From an uncultured Brachyspira sp. (GTDB lineage Bacteria > Spirochaetota > Brachyspiria > Brachyspirales > Brachyspiraceae), in NCBI RefSeq assembly GCF_944393015.1, contig NZ_CALXYQ010000007.1:1-64000 (forward strand): 64,000 nucleotides of DNA. Reading direction: 5' to 3'. The notes under the pieces were generated by a model, which saw nothing but the letters and a program-made list of their open reading frames with translations, did no database searches and had not been told where the DNA came from. Both the position numbers and the translations under genes were made by a program. This document shows positions 19,675 through 28,058 of the stretch, in pieces; positions within the stretch are counted from its first letter, which is position 1; each line of letters starts with the position of its first letter.

Positions 19675-19816
19675 TTTAATAAAATTCTACTTATTTTATA
19701 ATATTTACATTGTACTATAATAACATTTTTTATTATTTTAGCAATATATATTTGATAAAGTTTTATATACAAATACTAAAAATATAAATTTTAACACATT
19801 TTAACGATATAAACAC

Positions 19817-19844
19817 TTGACTTTTTTTAATGATATGCTATTAT
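19817..19844 (+). promoter_or_regulatory. Promoter of tRNA-Val
   Basis: TTGACT (19817-19822), 16-nt spacer, TATTAT (19839-19844), about 22 nt before the mature tRNA 5' end. Confidence 0.6.
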
Positions 19845-19866
19845 AAATACACATTTCAAAAAGAAA

Positions 19867-19939
19867 GGGCGATTAGCTCAGCTGGGAGAGCGGGTGCCTT
19901 ACAAGCACTAGGTCGGCGGTTCGAGCCCGTCATCGCCCA
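19867..19939 (+). tRNA. tRNA-Val (anticodon TAC)
   Basis: 73-nt cloverleaf. Acceptor GGGCGAT pairs with ATCGCCC; D arm GCTC...GAGC; anticodon arm GGTGC/GCACT with loop CTTACAA giving anticodon TAC, which reads GUA; T arm GGCGG TTCGAGC CCGTC. Discriminator base A; CCA is not encoded. It is a single gene, followed by a short C/T tract. Confidence 0.96.
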
Positions 19940-20087
19940 ATTTTTCCCCCTTTTACAAATAAATCTTTTTTGATAAATCTTCCTATTAAATATGATTTTT
20001 TTAACGATAATATATTTGAATTTAATATTAATACATGTTAATATTATGTAAACAAATAATTTTTTTATAGAGTAATGATAGAATAAT

Positions 20088-21176
20088 ATGACGGTTTTAC
20101 AATATGTTTTAGTAATAACAACAATACTAGCAGTACTGGCACTGATAAGCTTTATAATAAAGGCAGGATCTAAATATAAAATATTTACAATAGTTCTTAT
20201 GACAGTAATTGTATCATCTATATCTGCAGTAGGAATAATATATATAAATAATACAAAAGATATAATGTCCAGTTCTGATTTAAAGCAGATTCAGCTTGAA
20301 GAAGAGAAAAAGAGAATAAGAAAAGATATAATAATAAGACCAGGGGCAATAGAAACTATAGCTCTTCATTTAGCATATTCCAATAGAATATCCCCTCCTA
20401 CTATAAAAAATAGAGAATTAGGATTTTATTTAGACGGAATATGGTTTAACTGGGCTAATGGCAAACTTTTAACCGATGAAGATATGACTAATCAGGATAA
20501 TTATATACCTTTCGGATTTTATTCCTATACTGTAGATGGAATGCCTGAGGTACAGAAAGAAACTCCTGAAAGAACTAAAGAACTTCAGGAATATTACAAA
20601 AGAAGAGTTAATAATACAAAATATATCAATAATAAATTCTTAGATACTCTTTATGACGGAACAAGCGAAAGGAGTATGGTAAAGCATATAAGCACAAAAA
20701 GTATATTAGGATATAAAGTAAGAGTTCATGACTATGTATATGAACAGCTTTCTAATGTAAGCGTAGAAGTGAAGCTCATAGCTCAGACCAATCAGGAAGT
20801 TGAAAATTTCTTAGATTCTTTGAAAATAGTGAGCGGATATGTTTGGAAAATTATTTCAAAAAGTGCAAGCAGAAGCTATCATAGTTATGGTGTAGCATTT
20901 GACACTTTACCTAAAAAAAATAATGGTAAGCAAATATATTGGGCTTGGACTAGAGTTAATAATAAAGCTTGGTATGCTGTACCTTATGATAAAAGATGGC
21001 ATCCTCCTAAAGAAGTTGTAAAAGTATTTGAAAAATATGGTTTTATATGGGGCGGTAAATGGCATAATTATGACACCATACATTTTGAATATAGGCCGGA
21101 ACTCATCATATACAATAAAATTAAAAATGATGAAGATGCCACATATGAACTTATAGAAAAATACGGCATATTCTAA
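20088..21176 (+). CDS. Membrane-anchored M15-family peptidase (D,D-carboxypeptidase/VanY-like)
   Basis: 362-aa protein with two N-terminal membrane segments (about 5-25 and 31-53), then a long extracytoplasmic part ending in an M15 metallopeptidase domain. The zinc motif SYHSYGVAFD (about 263-272, His and Asp ligands) and the GGKWHNYDTIHFE block (from about 322, third ligand His about 332) are both present. Such enzymes trim peptidoglycan stem peptides or act as endolysin-like hydrolases. The next gene starts 23 nt later on the same strand and may be co-transcribed. Confidence 0.85.
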   Translation: MTVLQYVLVITTILAVLALISFIIKAGSKYKIFTIVLMTVIVSSISAVGIIYINNTKDIMSSSDLKQIQLEEEKKRIRKDIIIRPGAIETIALHLAYSNRISPPTIKNRELGFYLDGIWFNWANGKLLTDEDMTNQDNYIPFGFYSYTVDGMPEVQKETPERTKELQEYYKRRVNNTKYINNKFLDTLYDGTSERSMVKHISTKSILGYKVRVHDYVYEQLSNVSVEVKLIAQTNQEVENFLDSLKIVSGYVWKIISKSASRSYHSYGVAFDTLPKKNNGKQIYWAWTRVNNKAWYAVPYDKRWHPPKEVVKVFEKYGFIWGGKWHNYDTIHFEYRPELIIYNKIKNDEDATYELIEKYGIF

Positions 21177-21199
21177 AAATAATCTGCAGAGAAAATAAA

Positions 21200-22897
21200 A
21201 TGAATAATACTATATTCACTAAAAATATAGAGCTTTTAAATAAAAATAAATATAATTTTAGAGCTGTAAAAAAATTAATAGAATATAATGCAGCTAATAA
21301 TAAATATCAATTAAAGCAGGCTAAAAATGATTTGTTTGCTGTTATGTACAATAATAAACCTTTAACTTCTCTATATAATCCTATGGAAGAAGCTAAAAGA
21401 TTAATATCTCAATTCATAACAAACAACAATGAACATATAGGAATATTTTTATCTATTGCCTCATTCTTTCATATAGAATATTTTTTATCATTAAATGAAA
21501 ATAACAAAGCAATCATAATAGAGAAAGATATAGAAATAGTTAAGCTTATTTTAGAGAATTTAAAGCTTTCAAATCAAAATATATTAAAGAATACCATACT
21601 CATTCTAAATGAAGATTTAGAAAATATATTGGCATTCTTTAATTTTTATATGAATGATAATGATTCTAAAAAAATAGTTTATATAAGACATATAAGAGCT
21701 TCAAATATAGATGATGAAACAAGAGAATATTATGATAATGTTAATATATCGCTTGCCAACAGTATAAAAGAAAAATTAATGTCATTAACATCTAATTATT
21801 ATTTTGCTCCTGTATGGGCTAGAAATACATTATATAATATGCATTTCAATGAAGGATACTCGATAAAAACATTCTATAATATATTAAAAAGAGAAACACC
21901 TGTTTTACTAGTGTCTGCAGGAGCTTCGGCTGATGATTATATAGAAAATATTAAAGAATTATCAAAGACTCATTTTGTTATAGTATTATCGCATGCTTTT
22001 AATAGCTTAATAAAAAATAATATAAAGCCTGATGCTGTTGTATCTACTGACGGAGGTTTTTATTCATCGATACATTTAAAAGAACTTCTTAAAAAAGAAA
22101 ATGAAAATATAAATATATTTACTACTCATACAGCATATCCTTTTCCTCTCACTCATATAGAAAACAAAAGAATATTTTATTTCTCACATGATGAAAGTTT
22201 TGAGAAGATATTATACCCTATAAATGATGATGATAATAACAATATATATTTCTATATGGAAGGAAGTGTTATAATGCCTGCTTTAAGAATAGCATATATG
22301 CTCAATCCTAAATATATATTGCTTGCAGGATGTGATTTTTGCCATATTGATGATAAAACGCATTCTAAATATTCAAATGCTTCAGCCCATGATTATATTA
22401 ACAGTAGTAAATTAAAAACTTTTGAATCTGCTAAATATAAAAGGCTTAATGATAATCAAAAAATAAAATGCTATGATAATGTTTATAGAAATACTTCTTC
22501 ATCACTTTTGAGTTATAAAAATCATTTTGAATCTTTAATTCAGGAGATTTCTGAAACTACTGATATTTTCACTTTAACAACACAATCTGCAAGCATAAAA
22601 AATGTAAAAATATACAATTATAATAACTCAATATATAATAATAAAAGTATAGAAATTAAAAACTATTTAAAAGAAAATATAGATAAAGAAAAATTAGTGA
22701 AAGAATTAGATAATTTTATAAAAAACATTAACAAAGAGAATATCAATAAAGAGAATTTTAATAATAATATGAAAAATATTGCTGATATAATATCGCCTTG
22801 GCATGTTGAAAAATTTGAGAAATCTGTTATAAGCTATGAAGAATTAAAAAACTATATGAATAAATGGTACAATGATATAAAATCACTTATTTATTAA
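21200..22897 (+). CDS. DUF115/Maf-like protein (motility-associated glycosyltransferase family)
   Basis: 565-aa cytoplasmic protein. The core RETPVLLVSAGASADDYIENIKEL (about 230-255), the VLSHAFNSLIKNNIKPDAVVSTDGG block and LAGCDFCH are the DUF115 (6-hydroxymethylpterin pyrophosphokinase MptE-like) fold, which includes the motility-accessory factors that glycosylate flagellin with nonulosonic acids in Campylobacter and Aeromonas. The usual GPSL appears here as GASA. An Asn/Lys-rich C-terminal tail follows. With flaB 3.5 kb away, a role in flagellin or surface glycosylation is a reasonable inference. Confidence 0.78.
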   Translation: MNNTIFTKNIELLNKNKYNFRAVKKLIEYNAANNKYQLKQAKNDLFAVMYNNKPLTSLYNPMEEAKRLISQFITNNNEHIGIFLSIASFFHIEYFLSLNENNKAIIIEKDIEIVKLILENLKLSNQNILKNTILILNEDLENILAFFNFYMNDNDSKKIVYIRHIRASNIDDETREYYDNVNISLANSIKEKLMSLTSNYYFAPVWARNTLYNMHFNEGYSIKTFYNILKRETPVLLVSAGASADDYIENIKELSKTHFVIVLSHAFNSLIKNNIKPDAVVSTDGGFYSSIHLKELLKKENENINIFTTHTAYPFPLTHIENKRIFYFSHDESFEKILYPINDDDNNNIYFYMEGSVIMPALRIAYMLNPKYILLAGCDFCHIDDKTHSKYSNASAHDYINSSKLKTFESAKYKRLNDNQKIKCYDNVYRNTSSSLLSYKNHFESLIQEISETTDIFTLTTQSASIKNVKIYNYNNSIYNNKSIEIKNYLKENIDKEKLVKELDNFIKNINKENINKENFNNNMKNIADIISPWHVEKFEKSVISYEELKNYMNKWYNDIKSLIY

Positions 22898-23012
22898 AAT
22901 AATAATAATTTTTTATTTCTAATACTTTACAAAAAATTAACGAGAATTATAATTAGTAAACATAATATATAGTAAAATAAAATTATTAAAATACAGGAGA
23001 AGTAAAAAATAT

Positions 23013-23552
23013 ATGAAAAAAATTGTATTTGTGTTTATAATATTATTAACAATATCAATACAGGCATTCTCTGCTGCTGTAACAACACATTATAATAATT
23101 GGAAAATAAGAAGAATAACATATAACAATACTGATACAAAAACTGTTACAATGACTATAAAAAACAATAATAGTTTAGAGGTATATATAGCAGCTAGAAA
23201 TAATCAAGTCAGCGTAAGCATAAACTGGTATAAAGATAAAGTAGATGAAAATACTCCTGTAGTAGAATATAGTTTCAATAATTCACCTTATAAATCTGTA
23301 GAGCCTTTTATGAGATCTTCAAGTGATAATTTCGATATATTATACACAATATCACCTGCTTTCGGAATCATACAGGAGAAAGAAGTTATTGAGTTCTTAA
23401 GTAAATTAATAAACAGTAAAACTCTATCAATAAAACCTAATAGTGGCAGTCAGGCATATACTATTGATGTTACAGGATTAAAAGAGGCAATGCAGAAAAC
23501 TGATTTCTCTGGAACTCTATTAGAAAAATATAAGAGTCAGATATTAAAATAA
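23013..23552 (+). CDS. Secreted hypothetical protein
   Basis: 179-aa protein with signal peptide ending near AFSAA and no lipobox, so probably periplasmic. The body is beta-rich with many Asn/Thr/Tyr residues (KTVTMTIKNNNSLEVYIAAR) and a helical C-terminus. GGAGAAG precedes the ATG. Function unknown; it stands alone. Confidence 0.7.
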   Translation: MKKIVFVFIILLTISIQAFSAAVTTHYNNWKIRRITYNNTDTKTVTMTIKNNNSLEVYIAARNNQVSVSINWYKDKVDENTPVVEYSFNNSPYKSVEPFMRSSSDNFDILYTISPAFGIIQEKEVIEFLSKLINSKTLSIKPNSGSQAYTIDVTGLKEAMQKTDFSGTLLEKYKSQILK

Positions 23553-23576
23553 TAAAACTAAAAATTTTTACTTTAT

Positions 23577-23773
23577 CAACGCACGCAGAGCAAAACTAAA
23601 AATATAATTTTAATAATAATTCAAATTTTATTATATTATAAAATTCAGTTCATCGTGCGTTAAACGAATTTTAAATCTAATTAACACTTGGGCGGGTGCC
23701 AAAATTTATAATCAAGTTATAAATATAATTAATACTAAAATTCAAAATAAAGCAGAAAATTTTAAAGGGCGAG
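23577..23773 (+). repeat. Family B repeat, copy B2 (left arms missing)
   Basis: Inner pair CAACGCACGCAGAGCAAAAC (23577-23595) and CATCGTGCGTTAAAC (23651-23665), right middle block CACTTGGGCGGGTGCC (23685-23700) and right outer block TAAAGGGCGAGGT (23763-23775). The left outer and middle blocks are gone; the element abuts the end of the gene at 23013. It fills most of the 350-bp convergent gap. Confidence 0.7.
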
Positions 23774-23908
23774 GTATGTAAGTAATTCTTTAAAGTTAAT
23801 TTTATTCACTTCTATATTTAGAAAAATAATTAAACTATAAACATATTAAAGTTATACTGTACATAATAAATATTTTTTATAAGCACAATATAACTTTTAA
23901 ATAGAAAA

Positions 23909-24541
23909 TTAAAATCCTAATTCTTCATCTATAAATATAATATGTATTCTGTCTTTTATATGACATTTATTAACTATAATTGTATAAGAACATAATCTTT
24001 TTTCTATATCACAATTTTCCTCATCGCAAATCATATTTCCTGTACAGCAAGGATTATCTACTTTAAATCTTACCGAATTTTCTCCTGCTGCAATGCTTCT
24101 TACTCTTTTTACAGCATCTTCAACTGTATCACAAACCTTATTCCTTCCAACAATTAAAAATACTTTTTTAGGGCCATAAATAGTGGCAGCAACTCTGTTT
24201 CCGCCTCCGTCTGTTGATACTATGTCACCATTCTTTGTTATTGCATTAGCTGAACATAAATAAACATCACTGCTAAATGCTTTAATCTCTGCTTCAGCTT
24301 TTAATTCTTTATTATTTCTATCTACAAAATTTTTATAGTTTTTTAAATCCTCTAATATTCCCATTTGATTGACTGAAGTGCTTCCTCCGAAAGTAATAGT
24401 ATCATCTTCTTTAATAAGAGATAATACAAACTTTTTAGCCTTTTCTTTATTAGAAAAATAATCAAATGCAAAGCCTTTTTTATTGAATTTATCTTTTAAA
24501 ACTAAAGATAATTTTTGAAAATATTCTTCTTGTACTGTCAT
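23909..24541 (-). CDS. LUD-domain (LutC-like, DUF162) protein
   Basis: 210-aa protein covering the LUD domain found in lactate-utilisation LutB/LutC proteins. Visible blocks are TITFGGSTSVNQMGI, SSDVYLCSANAITKNGDIVSTDG and the GGGNRVAA / VFLIVGRNKV region. A Cys cluster near the C-terminus (NPCCTGNMICDEENCDIEKRLC, about 163-184) could bind metal or an Fe-S cluster. No lutA or lutB lies beside it, so lactate oxidation is not assured. GAGGG precedes the ATG. Confidence 0.82.
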   Translation of the reverse strand: MTVQEEYFQKLSLVLKDKFNKKGFAFDYFSNKEKAKKFVLSLIKEDDTITFGGSTSVNQMGILEDLKNYKNFVDRNNKELKAEAEIKAFSSDVYLCSANAITKNGDIVSTDGGGNRVAATIYGPKKVFLIVGRNKVCDTVEDAVKRVRSIAAGENSVRFKVDNPCCTGNMICDEENCDIEKRLCSYTIIVNKCHIKDRIHIIFIDEELGF

Positions 24542-24625
24542 AAAAAATCCCTCACTTATTTTTAAACTTTAATTTAGTATAGTACAAGTAATATTTTTTT
24601 CAAGTAAATAAAATTTTATTCTAAT

Positions 24626-24940
24626 CCCCCGCCCTCTATATTTTATTATTTAATTCAGACATTTTAACTTTATTATATTTACTAATTCAATTAGAAATTT
24701 TAACGCCCGCCCAAGATTTTTTTAAATTTTAAAATCTACAAACCGCACGCAGAGCAAAATTAAAAATATATGCTGATTTATAATTCAAATTTTATTATTT
24801 TTTTAAATTTCATTTACCGTGCGTTAAATAGATTTTAAATTTAATCATCACTTGGGCGTGAATGCTTTTTTATTTTGCATTAAAAAATATTTAAGGCTTA
24901 TAAAATGAAATAAAATCAATGAAGTATGGAGGGCGGGATA
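24626..24940 (+). repeat. Family B repeat, full copy B3
   Basis: 315 bp with all three block pairs: outer CCCCCGCCCTCTATA (24626-24640) with GGAGGGCGGGATA (24928-24940); middle CGCCCGCCCAAG (24704-24715) with ACTTGGGCGTG (24850-24860); inner ACCGCACGCAGAGC (24743-24756) with TTACCGTGCGTTAAAT (24814-24829). Between middle and inner blocks the flanks also pair (TTTAAATTTTAAAATCTA with TAGATTTTAAATTTAA), giving a long imperfect hairpin. The left half is almost identical to copy B4 on the other side of the intervening gene. Confidence 0.85.
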
Positions 24941-24967
24941 TGTAAAATAAATTTTAAGTAAAATACA

Positions 24968-24995
24968 TTGACATAAGTTATTTTTTTTTTACAAT
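24968..24995 (+). promoter_or_regulatory. Promoter of barrel gene at 25027
   Basis: TTGACA (24968-24973), 16-nt spacer, TACAAT (24990-24995), about 32 nt before the ATG and starting 28 nt after the end of repeat B3. Confidence 0.55.
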
Positions 24996-25026
24996 ATCTA
25001 TATCAGTTTTTATTTAGGTTATTATT

Positions 25027-25866
25027 ATGAAAATAGTATTATCAATTATATTAATTTTATTTAATATTAACATTTTATATTCAATAAGTCTTTATCCAGA
25101 AATTGGTATATTCATGAATATAGGAGGTTCACAAATTTTTACTAAAACAGAAGTAAATCAGAATGAATATTCATACCTAGTTGATTTCAAAACAATAAAA
25201 GGCGATATATTTGTAGATTTTGAAGCTATTTTTCAATTAGGTGTAAAAAATAATATTAATAATAATATAGTTACTGGCTTAACTTCTCTTTTAGAAATAG
25301 GATACAGCCCTTATATAATAAGCACAAAATATGAAGGTGAAAGTGATAGCAAATCTTATATATTCACTGATAGAGTTTATCTTTATAGTTTAGTTTTAGG
25401 AGCTTTAGAGAAAATAGTTTTTAACAATTTTTCTATAGGTATAGGAGCAGGTGTATTATTTCCAATATCTGGTTTTGCTGCATCTAATCATCCTAGGAAT
25501 ATAATATCAGTAATGCCTAGTGAAAATTTATCAATAATTTCACCATATAATAGTAAATTAGATTATGCATATATAAAAAAGCTATTTAAAGTTCCTGTTG
25601 CTCCGTATATAAAGATAACAGCAGAATATGCATTCAAGCCTTATAAAATGGATAATGCTGAAATGGATTTCGTACTTGGAGTATATTTGAATTATAACTT
25701 TGGTATGCAGTATGATGTTTCTGTATTGAATAGTAATATACCAAAGCAGGGAGATAATGGATTTATCATACCTGGTATATCTAGTAAAGATATGTTCTAT
25801 AAATATGATTATTCCAATTTAGATTTTGGGTTTACATTGGGTGTTTCTTTTAGAGCTTTAGAATAA
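25027..25866 (+). CDS. Outer-membrane beta-barrel-like protein, paralogue of the 52449 gene
   Basis: 279-aa exported protein. The signal peptide MKIVLSIILILFNINILYSI is followed by an alternating Tyr/Gly/Asp strand pattern ending in FGFTLGVSFRALE, which fits a barrel whose last strand is near the C-terminus. It is closely similar throughout to the gene at 52449 (shared FVDFEAIFQLG/FLDFEAVLQLG, GYSPYIISTKYEGES, VPVAPYIKITAEYAFKPYKMDNAEMDF). Identity extends past the stop into the terminator. The gene sits exactly between family B copies B3 and B4. Function unknown. Confidence 0.82.
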   Translation: MKIVLSIILILFNINILYSISLYPEIGIFMNIGGSQIFTKTEVNQNEYSYLVDFKTIKGDIFVDFEAIFQLGVKNNINNNIVTGLTSLLEIGYSPYIISTKYEGESDSKSYIFTDRVYLYSLVLGALEKIVFNNFSIGIGAGVLFPISGFAASNHPRNIISVMPSENLSIISPYNSKLDYAYIKKLFKVPVAPYIKITAEYAFKPYKMDNAEMDFVLGVYLNYNFGMQYDVSVLNSNIPKQGDNGFIIPGISSKDMFYKYDYSNLDFGFTLGVSFRALE

Positions 25867-25879
25867 TTTAATATTTGAT

Positions 25880-25918
25880 AAAAACCGTTATGATAGTAAA
25901 TATATCATGGCGGTTTTT
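25880..25918 (+). terminator. Terminator of barrel gene
   Basis: AAAAACCGTTATGATA pairs with TATCATGGCGGTTTTT (two G-U pairs) and is followed by AATTTTATT. The same hairpin is at 53299-53337 after the paralogue. Confidence 0.85.
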
Positions 25919-25932
25919 AATTTTATTCTAAT

Positions 25933-26248
25933 TCCCCGCCCTCTATATTTTATTATTTAATTCAGACATTTTAACTTTATTATATTTACTAATTCAATTA
26001 GAAATTTTAACGCCCGCCCAAGATTTTTTTAAATTTTAAAATCTACAAACCGCACGCAGAGCAAAATTAAAAATATATGCTGATTTATAATCATAATTTA
26101 AACAAAATATAAAATTTTACTCACCATGCGTTAAATAGATTATTAATCTAATCAAAACTTGGGTGGGTTCTAAAATTTTTAATTTAAGCTTAAAAAATAA
26201 TTAATATTATAATTCAAAATTAAATCAGAAAATTTTAAAGGGCGGGAT
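25933..26248 (+). repeat. Family B repeat, full copy B4
   Basis: 316 bp with outer TCCCCGCCCTCTATATT (25933-25949) and TAAAGGGCGGGAT (26236-26248), middle CGCCCGCCCAAG (26011-26022) and AACTTGGGTGGGTTC (26156-26170), inner ACCGCACGCAGAGC (26049-26062) and TCACCATGCGTTAAATA (26120-26136). About 155 bp of its left half matches copy B3 nearly base for base, while the right halves differ, pointing to a recent duplication or gene conversion. Confidence 0.85.
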
Positions 26249-26263
26249 TTATAAAAAGCCATA

Positions 26264-26313
26264 AAACAAAAAAATAGCCAGTCCCATTATAAAAATGAGA
26301 CCAGCTATTTTTA
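26264..26313 (-). terminator. Terminator of flaB
   Basis: Minus strand: AAAAATAGCTGGTCTCAT pairs with ATGGGACTGGCTATTTTT (three G-U pairs) across a short A/T loop, followed by further Ts. It begins about 27 nt past the flaB stop. Confidence 0.85.
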
Positions 26314-26339
26314 AATTAGTATGCTATAAACGTACTATA

Positions 26340-27197
26340 TCACTGAACTAAACGTAAAGCACCTTGGTTCATAGTATTAGCTTGAGCCAACATAGCTAAA
26401 TTAGCCTGACTTAAGATTTGGTCTTTAGCAAATTTAACAGAAGTTTCAGCCATATCAGTATCTCTGATTCTGCTTTCAGAAGCTGCAGTGTTCTCATAAG
26501 CGATCATCAAGCCTTGAGCAGTAAGCTCTAATCTGTTTTGGTAAGCACCAAGATTAGATCTTTGTTTAGAAACTTTCATTAAAGCTTCATCAACTAAACC
26601 TATAGCACTGTTAGCTTTGTCTATAGAAGAGATAGAAATACCATTACCTTCAGCAGTTTGTAATCCTAAAGCAGCAGCAGTCATAGTTCCTATATAAACT
26701 CTTCTTCTTTCATCCATGTTGGCACCCATATGAAACCACATAGAAGCAACAGGAGCACCGCCCTCATTAGGGTTAGCAAATCTACCAGTTAACATGTTAA
26801 GAGTATTGAACTGAGCTTGGCTAGCAATACGGTTAACTTCGTCTACTAACTGAGAAACTTCAACTTGAATAAGCATTCTGTCAGCATCAGTATAGATACC
26901 GTTAGCAGATTGTACAGCTAATTCACGAATTCTTTGTAAGATGTCTTGGCTCTCTTGAAGGTATCCTTCAGTAGTTTGAATGAAAGATATACCGTCTTGA
27001 GTATTTCTTTCAGCCTGACGTAAACCGCGGATTTGTGTTCTCATTTTTTCAGATACTGCTAATCCAGAAGCATCGTCGCCAGCTCTGTTAATTCTCATTC
27101 CAGAAGAAAGAGCAGCCATGTCTTTAGAAAGGTCTACGTTTCTAAATTTTAAAGTACGTTGTGCATTTATAGCACTAATGTTATTATTGATGATCAT
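26340..27197 (-). CDS. flaB: FlaB-type core flagellin
   Basis: 285-aa flagellin forming the core of the periplasmic flagellar filament. It has the conserved N-terminal D0/D1 ([54 protein letters not shown]) and the C-terminal D1/D0 ([24 protein letters not shown], ending LRLVQ) with a short central region, as in spirochaete FlaB. I start at ATG 27197 (MIINNN) because GGAGG lies 6 nt upstream; the ATG two codons earlier directly abuts that site. A sigma-28 promoter and a structured leader of about 235 nt with CsrA-like sites precede it. Which of the FlaB paralogues this is cannot be told here. Confidence 0.95.
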   Translation of the reverse strand: MIINNNISAINAQRTLKFRNVDLSKDMAALSSGMRINRAGDDASGLAVSEKMRTQIRGLRQAERNTQDGISFIQTTEGYLQESQDILQRIRELAVQSANGIYTDADRMLIQVEVSQLVDEVNRIASQAQFNTLNMLTGRFANPNEGGAPVASMWFHMGANMDERRRVYIGTMTAAALGLQTAEGNGISISSIDKANSAIGLVDEALMKVSKQRSNLGAYQNRLELTAQGLMIAYENTAASESRIRDTDMAETSVKFAKDQILSQANLAMLAQANTMNQGALRLVQ

Positions 27198-27199
27198 CG

Positions 27200-27212
27200 T
27201 CATCCTCCATGA
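27200..27212 (-). promoter_or_regulatory. Candidate CsrA site overlapping the flaB Shine-Dalgarno
   Basis: Minus strand TCATGGAGGATGA: TCAT pairs with ATGA, leaving GGAGG, the ribosome binding site, in the loop. A GGA in a hairpin loop over the Shine-Dalgarno is the classic CsrA target, and CsrA is known to repress FlaB synthesis in Borrelia and flagellin in Bacillus. Confidence 0.5.
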
Positions 27213-27225
27213 TATTTATTCAAAA

Positions 27226-27239
27226 AGGCATCCGTGCCT
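27226..27239 (-). promoter_or_regulatory. Second candidate CsrA hairpin in flaB leader
   Basis: Minus strand AGGCACGGATGCCT: AGGC pairs with GCCT (with an extra A/T closing pair possible), exposing ACGGAT. ACGGAUG fits the CsrA core consensus (ACANGGANGU). It lies about 14 nt upstream of the site over the Shine-Dalgarno, a spacing that would allow one CsrA dimer to bridge both. Confidence 0.5.
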
Positions 27240-27434
27240 AATTGGCAAAAAATATTAAAGAGAATTTAAGGTATTCCGACAATCTAAGTAACTATATGAA
27301 GTTGCCAAAATACCATTAAATTCTATATAATGGATATATTTACGCCAATAAATATATCCCTACAAATTATATGGTATCAACTAAGCAAATAGGGAGTTCG
27401 AGACCGCCAAATACTTGAACTCTCATTTTGCTAT
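27240..27434 (-). promoter_or_regulatory. Structured flaB leader
   Basis: If transcription starts about 7 nt after the sigma-28 -10, the flaB mRNA has a leader of about 235 nt. On the minus strand it folds GAGTTC...GAACTC (27397-27425 region), then a nested pair: ATACCATATAA with TTATATAG...TGGTAT enclosing GGGATATATTTA/TAAATATATCC (about 27330-27362). Such a leader is long for a flagellin gene. Confidence 0.45.
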
Positions 27435-27441
27435 ACAATAA

Positions 27442-27468
27442 TTTTCGGCCCTCTCGGCATAAAGTTTA
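27442..27468 (-). promoter_or_regulatory. Sigma-28 (FliA) promoter of flaB
   Basis: Minus strand: TAAA (27465-27468), exactly 15 nt, then GCCGAAAA (27442-27449). The FliA consensus is TAAA-N15-GCCGATAA, so one base differs. This is the class 3 flagellar promoter expected before a filament gene. Confidence 0.85.
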
Positions 27469-27713
27469 ATTTGGTTTAGCATTTTTTTCTCTTTTTTCTT
27501 AAAAAAAATCTAAAATAATCACTATACAATACATATACTACATAAAATATAAAAAAATTATAATTTATAGCTATTTATACCCAAAAATCATTCAATATAA
27601 TCATAAAAATAATATATATTCTACCTATTTTCTGATTTTTAAAGCATTATATTTTTTATTCTTTAATCATTTTATCAATTTTTTTTAAAATTTTTGATAA
27701 AATTTTATTCTAA

Positions 27714-28026
27714 CTCCCACCCTATAAGTTTTTTGCTATTTATAGTCTATAAAATATTAATTTGTTTGTTAATAATTTCTGTTATTTTAACTTCCCACCC
27801 TAATATTTTTTTAATTTTTGGCTCTTATACCGCACGCATAGCAAAATAATGAATATATGATCAATTATTAATTCAAATAATACTAAATATAAATAATTAT
27901 CTACCGTGCGTTGAGCAGATAAAAAATTTAAATAACGCTTGGGCGGGTGCTATAATATCTAAGTAGGTAGAAAAAGAAAATAAAGTATAAATTTTATATT
28001 AATGCCTTGAAGAATAAAGGGCGGGT
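27714..28026 (+). repeat. Family B repeat, full copy B5
   Basis: 313 bp: outer CTCCCACCCTATAAG and TAAAGGGCGGGTAT, middle CTTCCCACCCTAA (27791-27803) and CGCTTGGGCGGGTGC (27936-27950), inner ACCGCACGCATAGCAAAAT (from 27829) and CTACCGTGCGTTGAGC (27901-27916). It is followed after 32 bp by copy B6, forming a dimer with a palindromic junction. Confidence 0.8.
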
Positions 28027-28058
28027 ATGTAAATAAAGTTTTAAAACTTAAATACATT

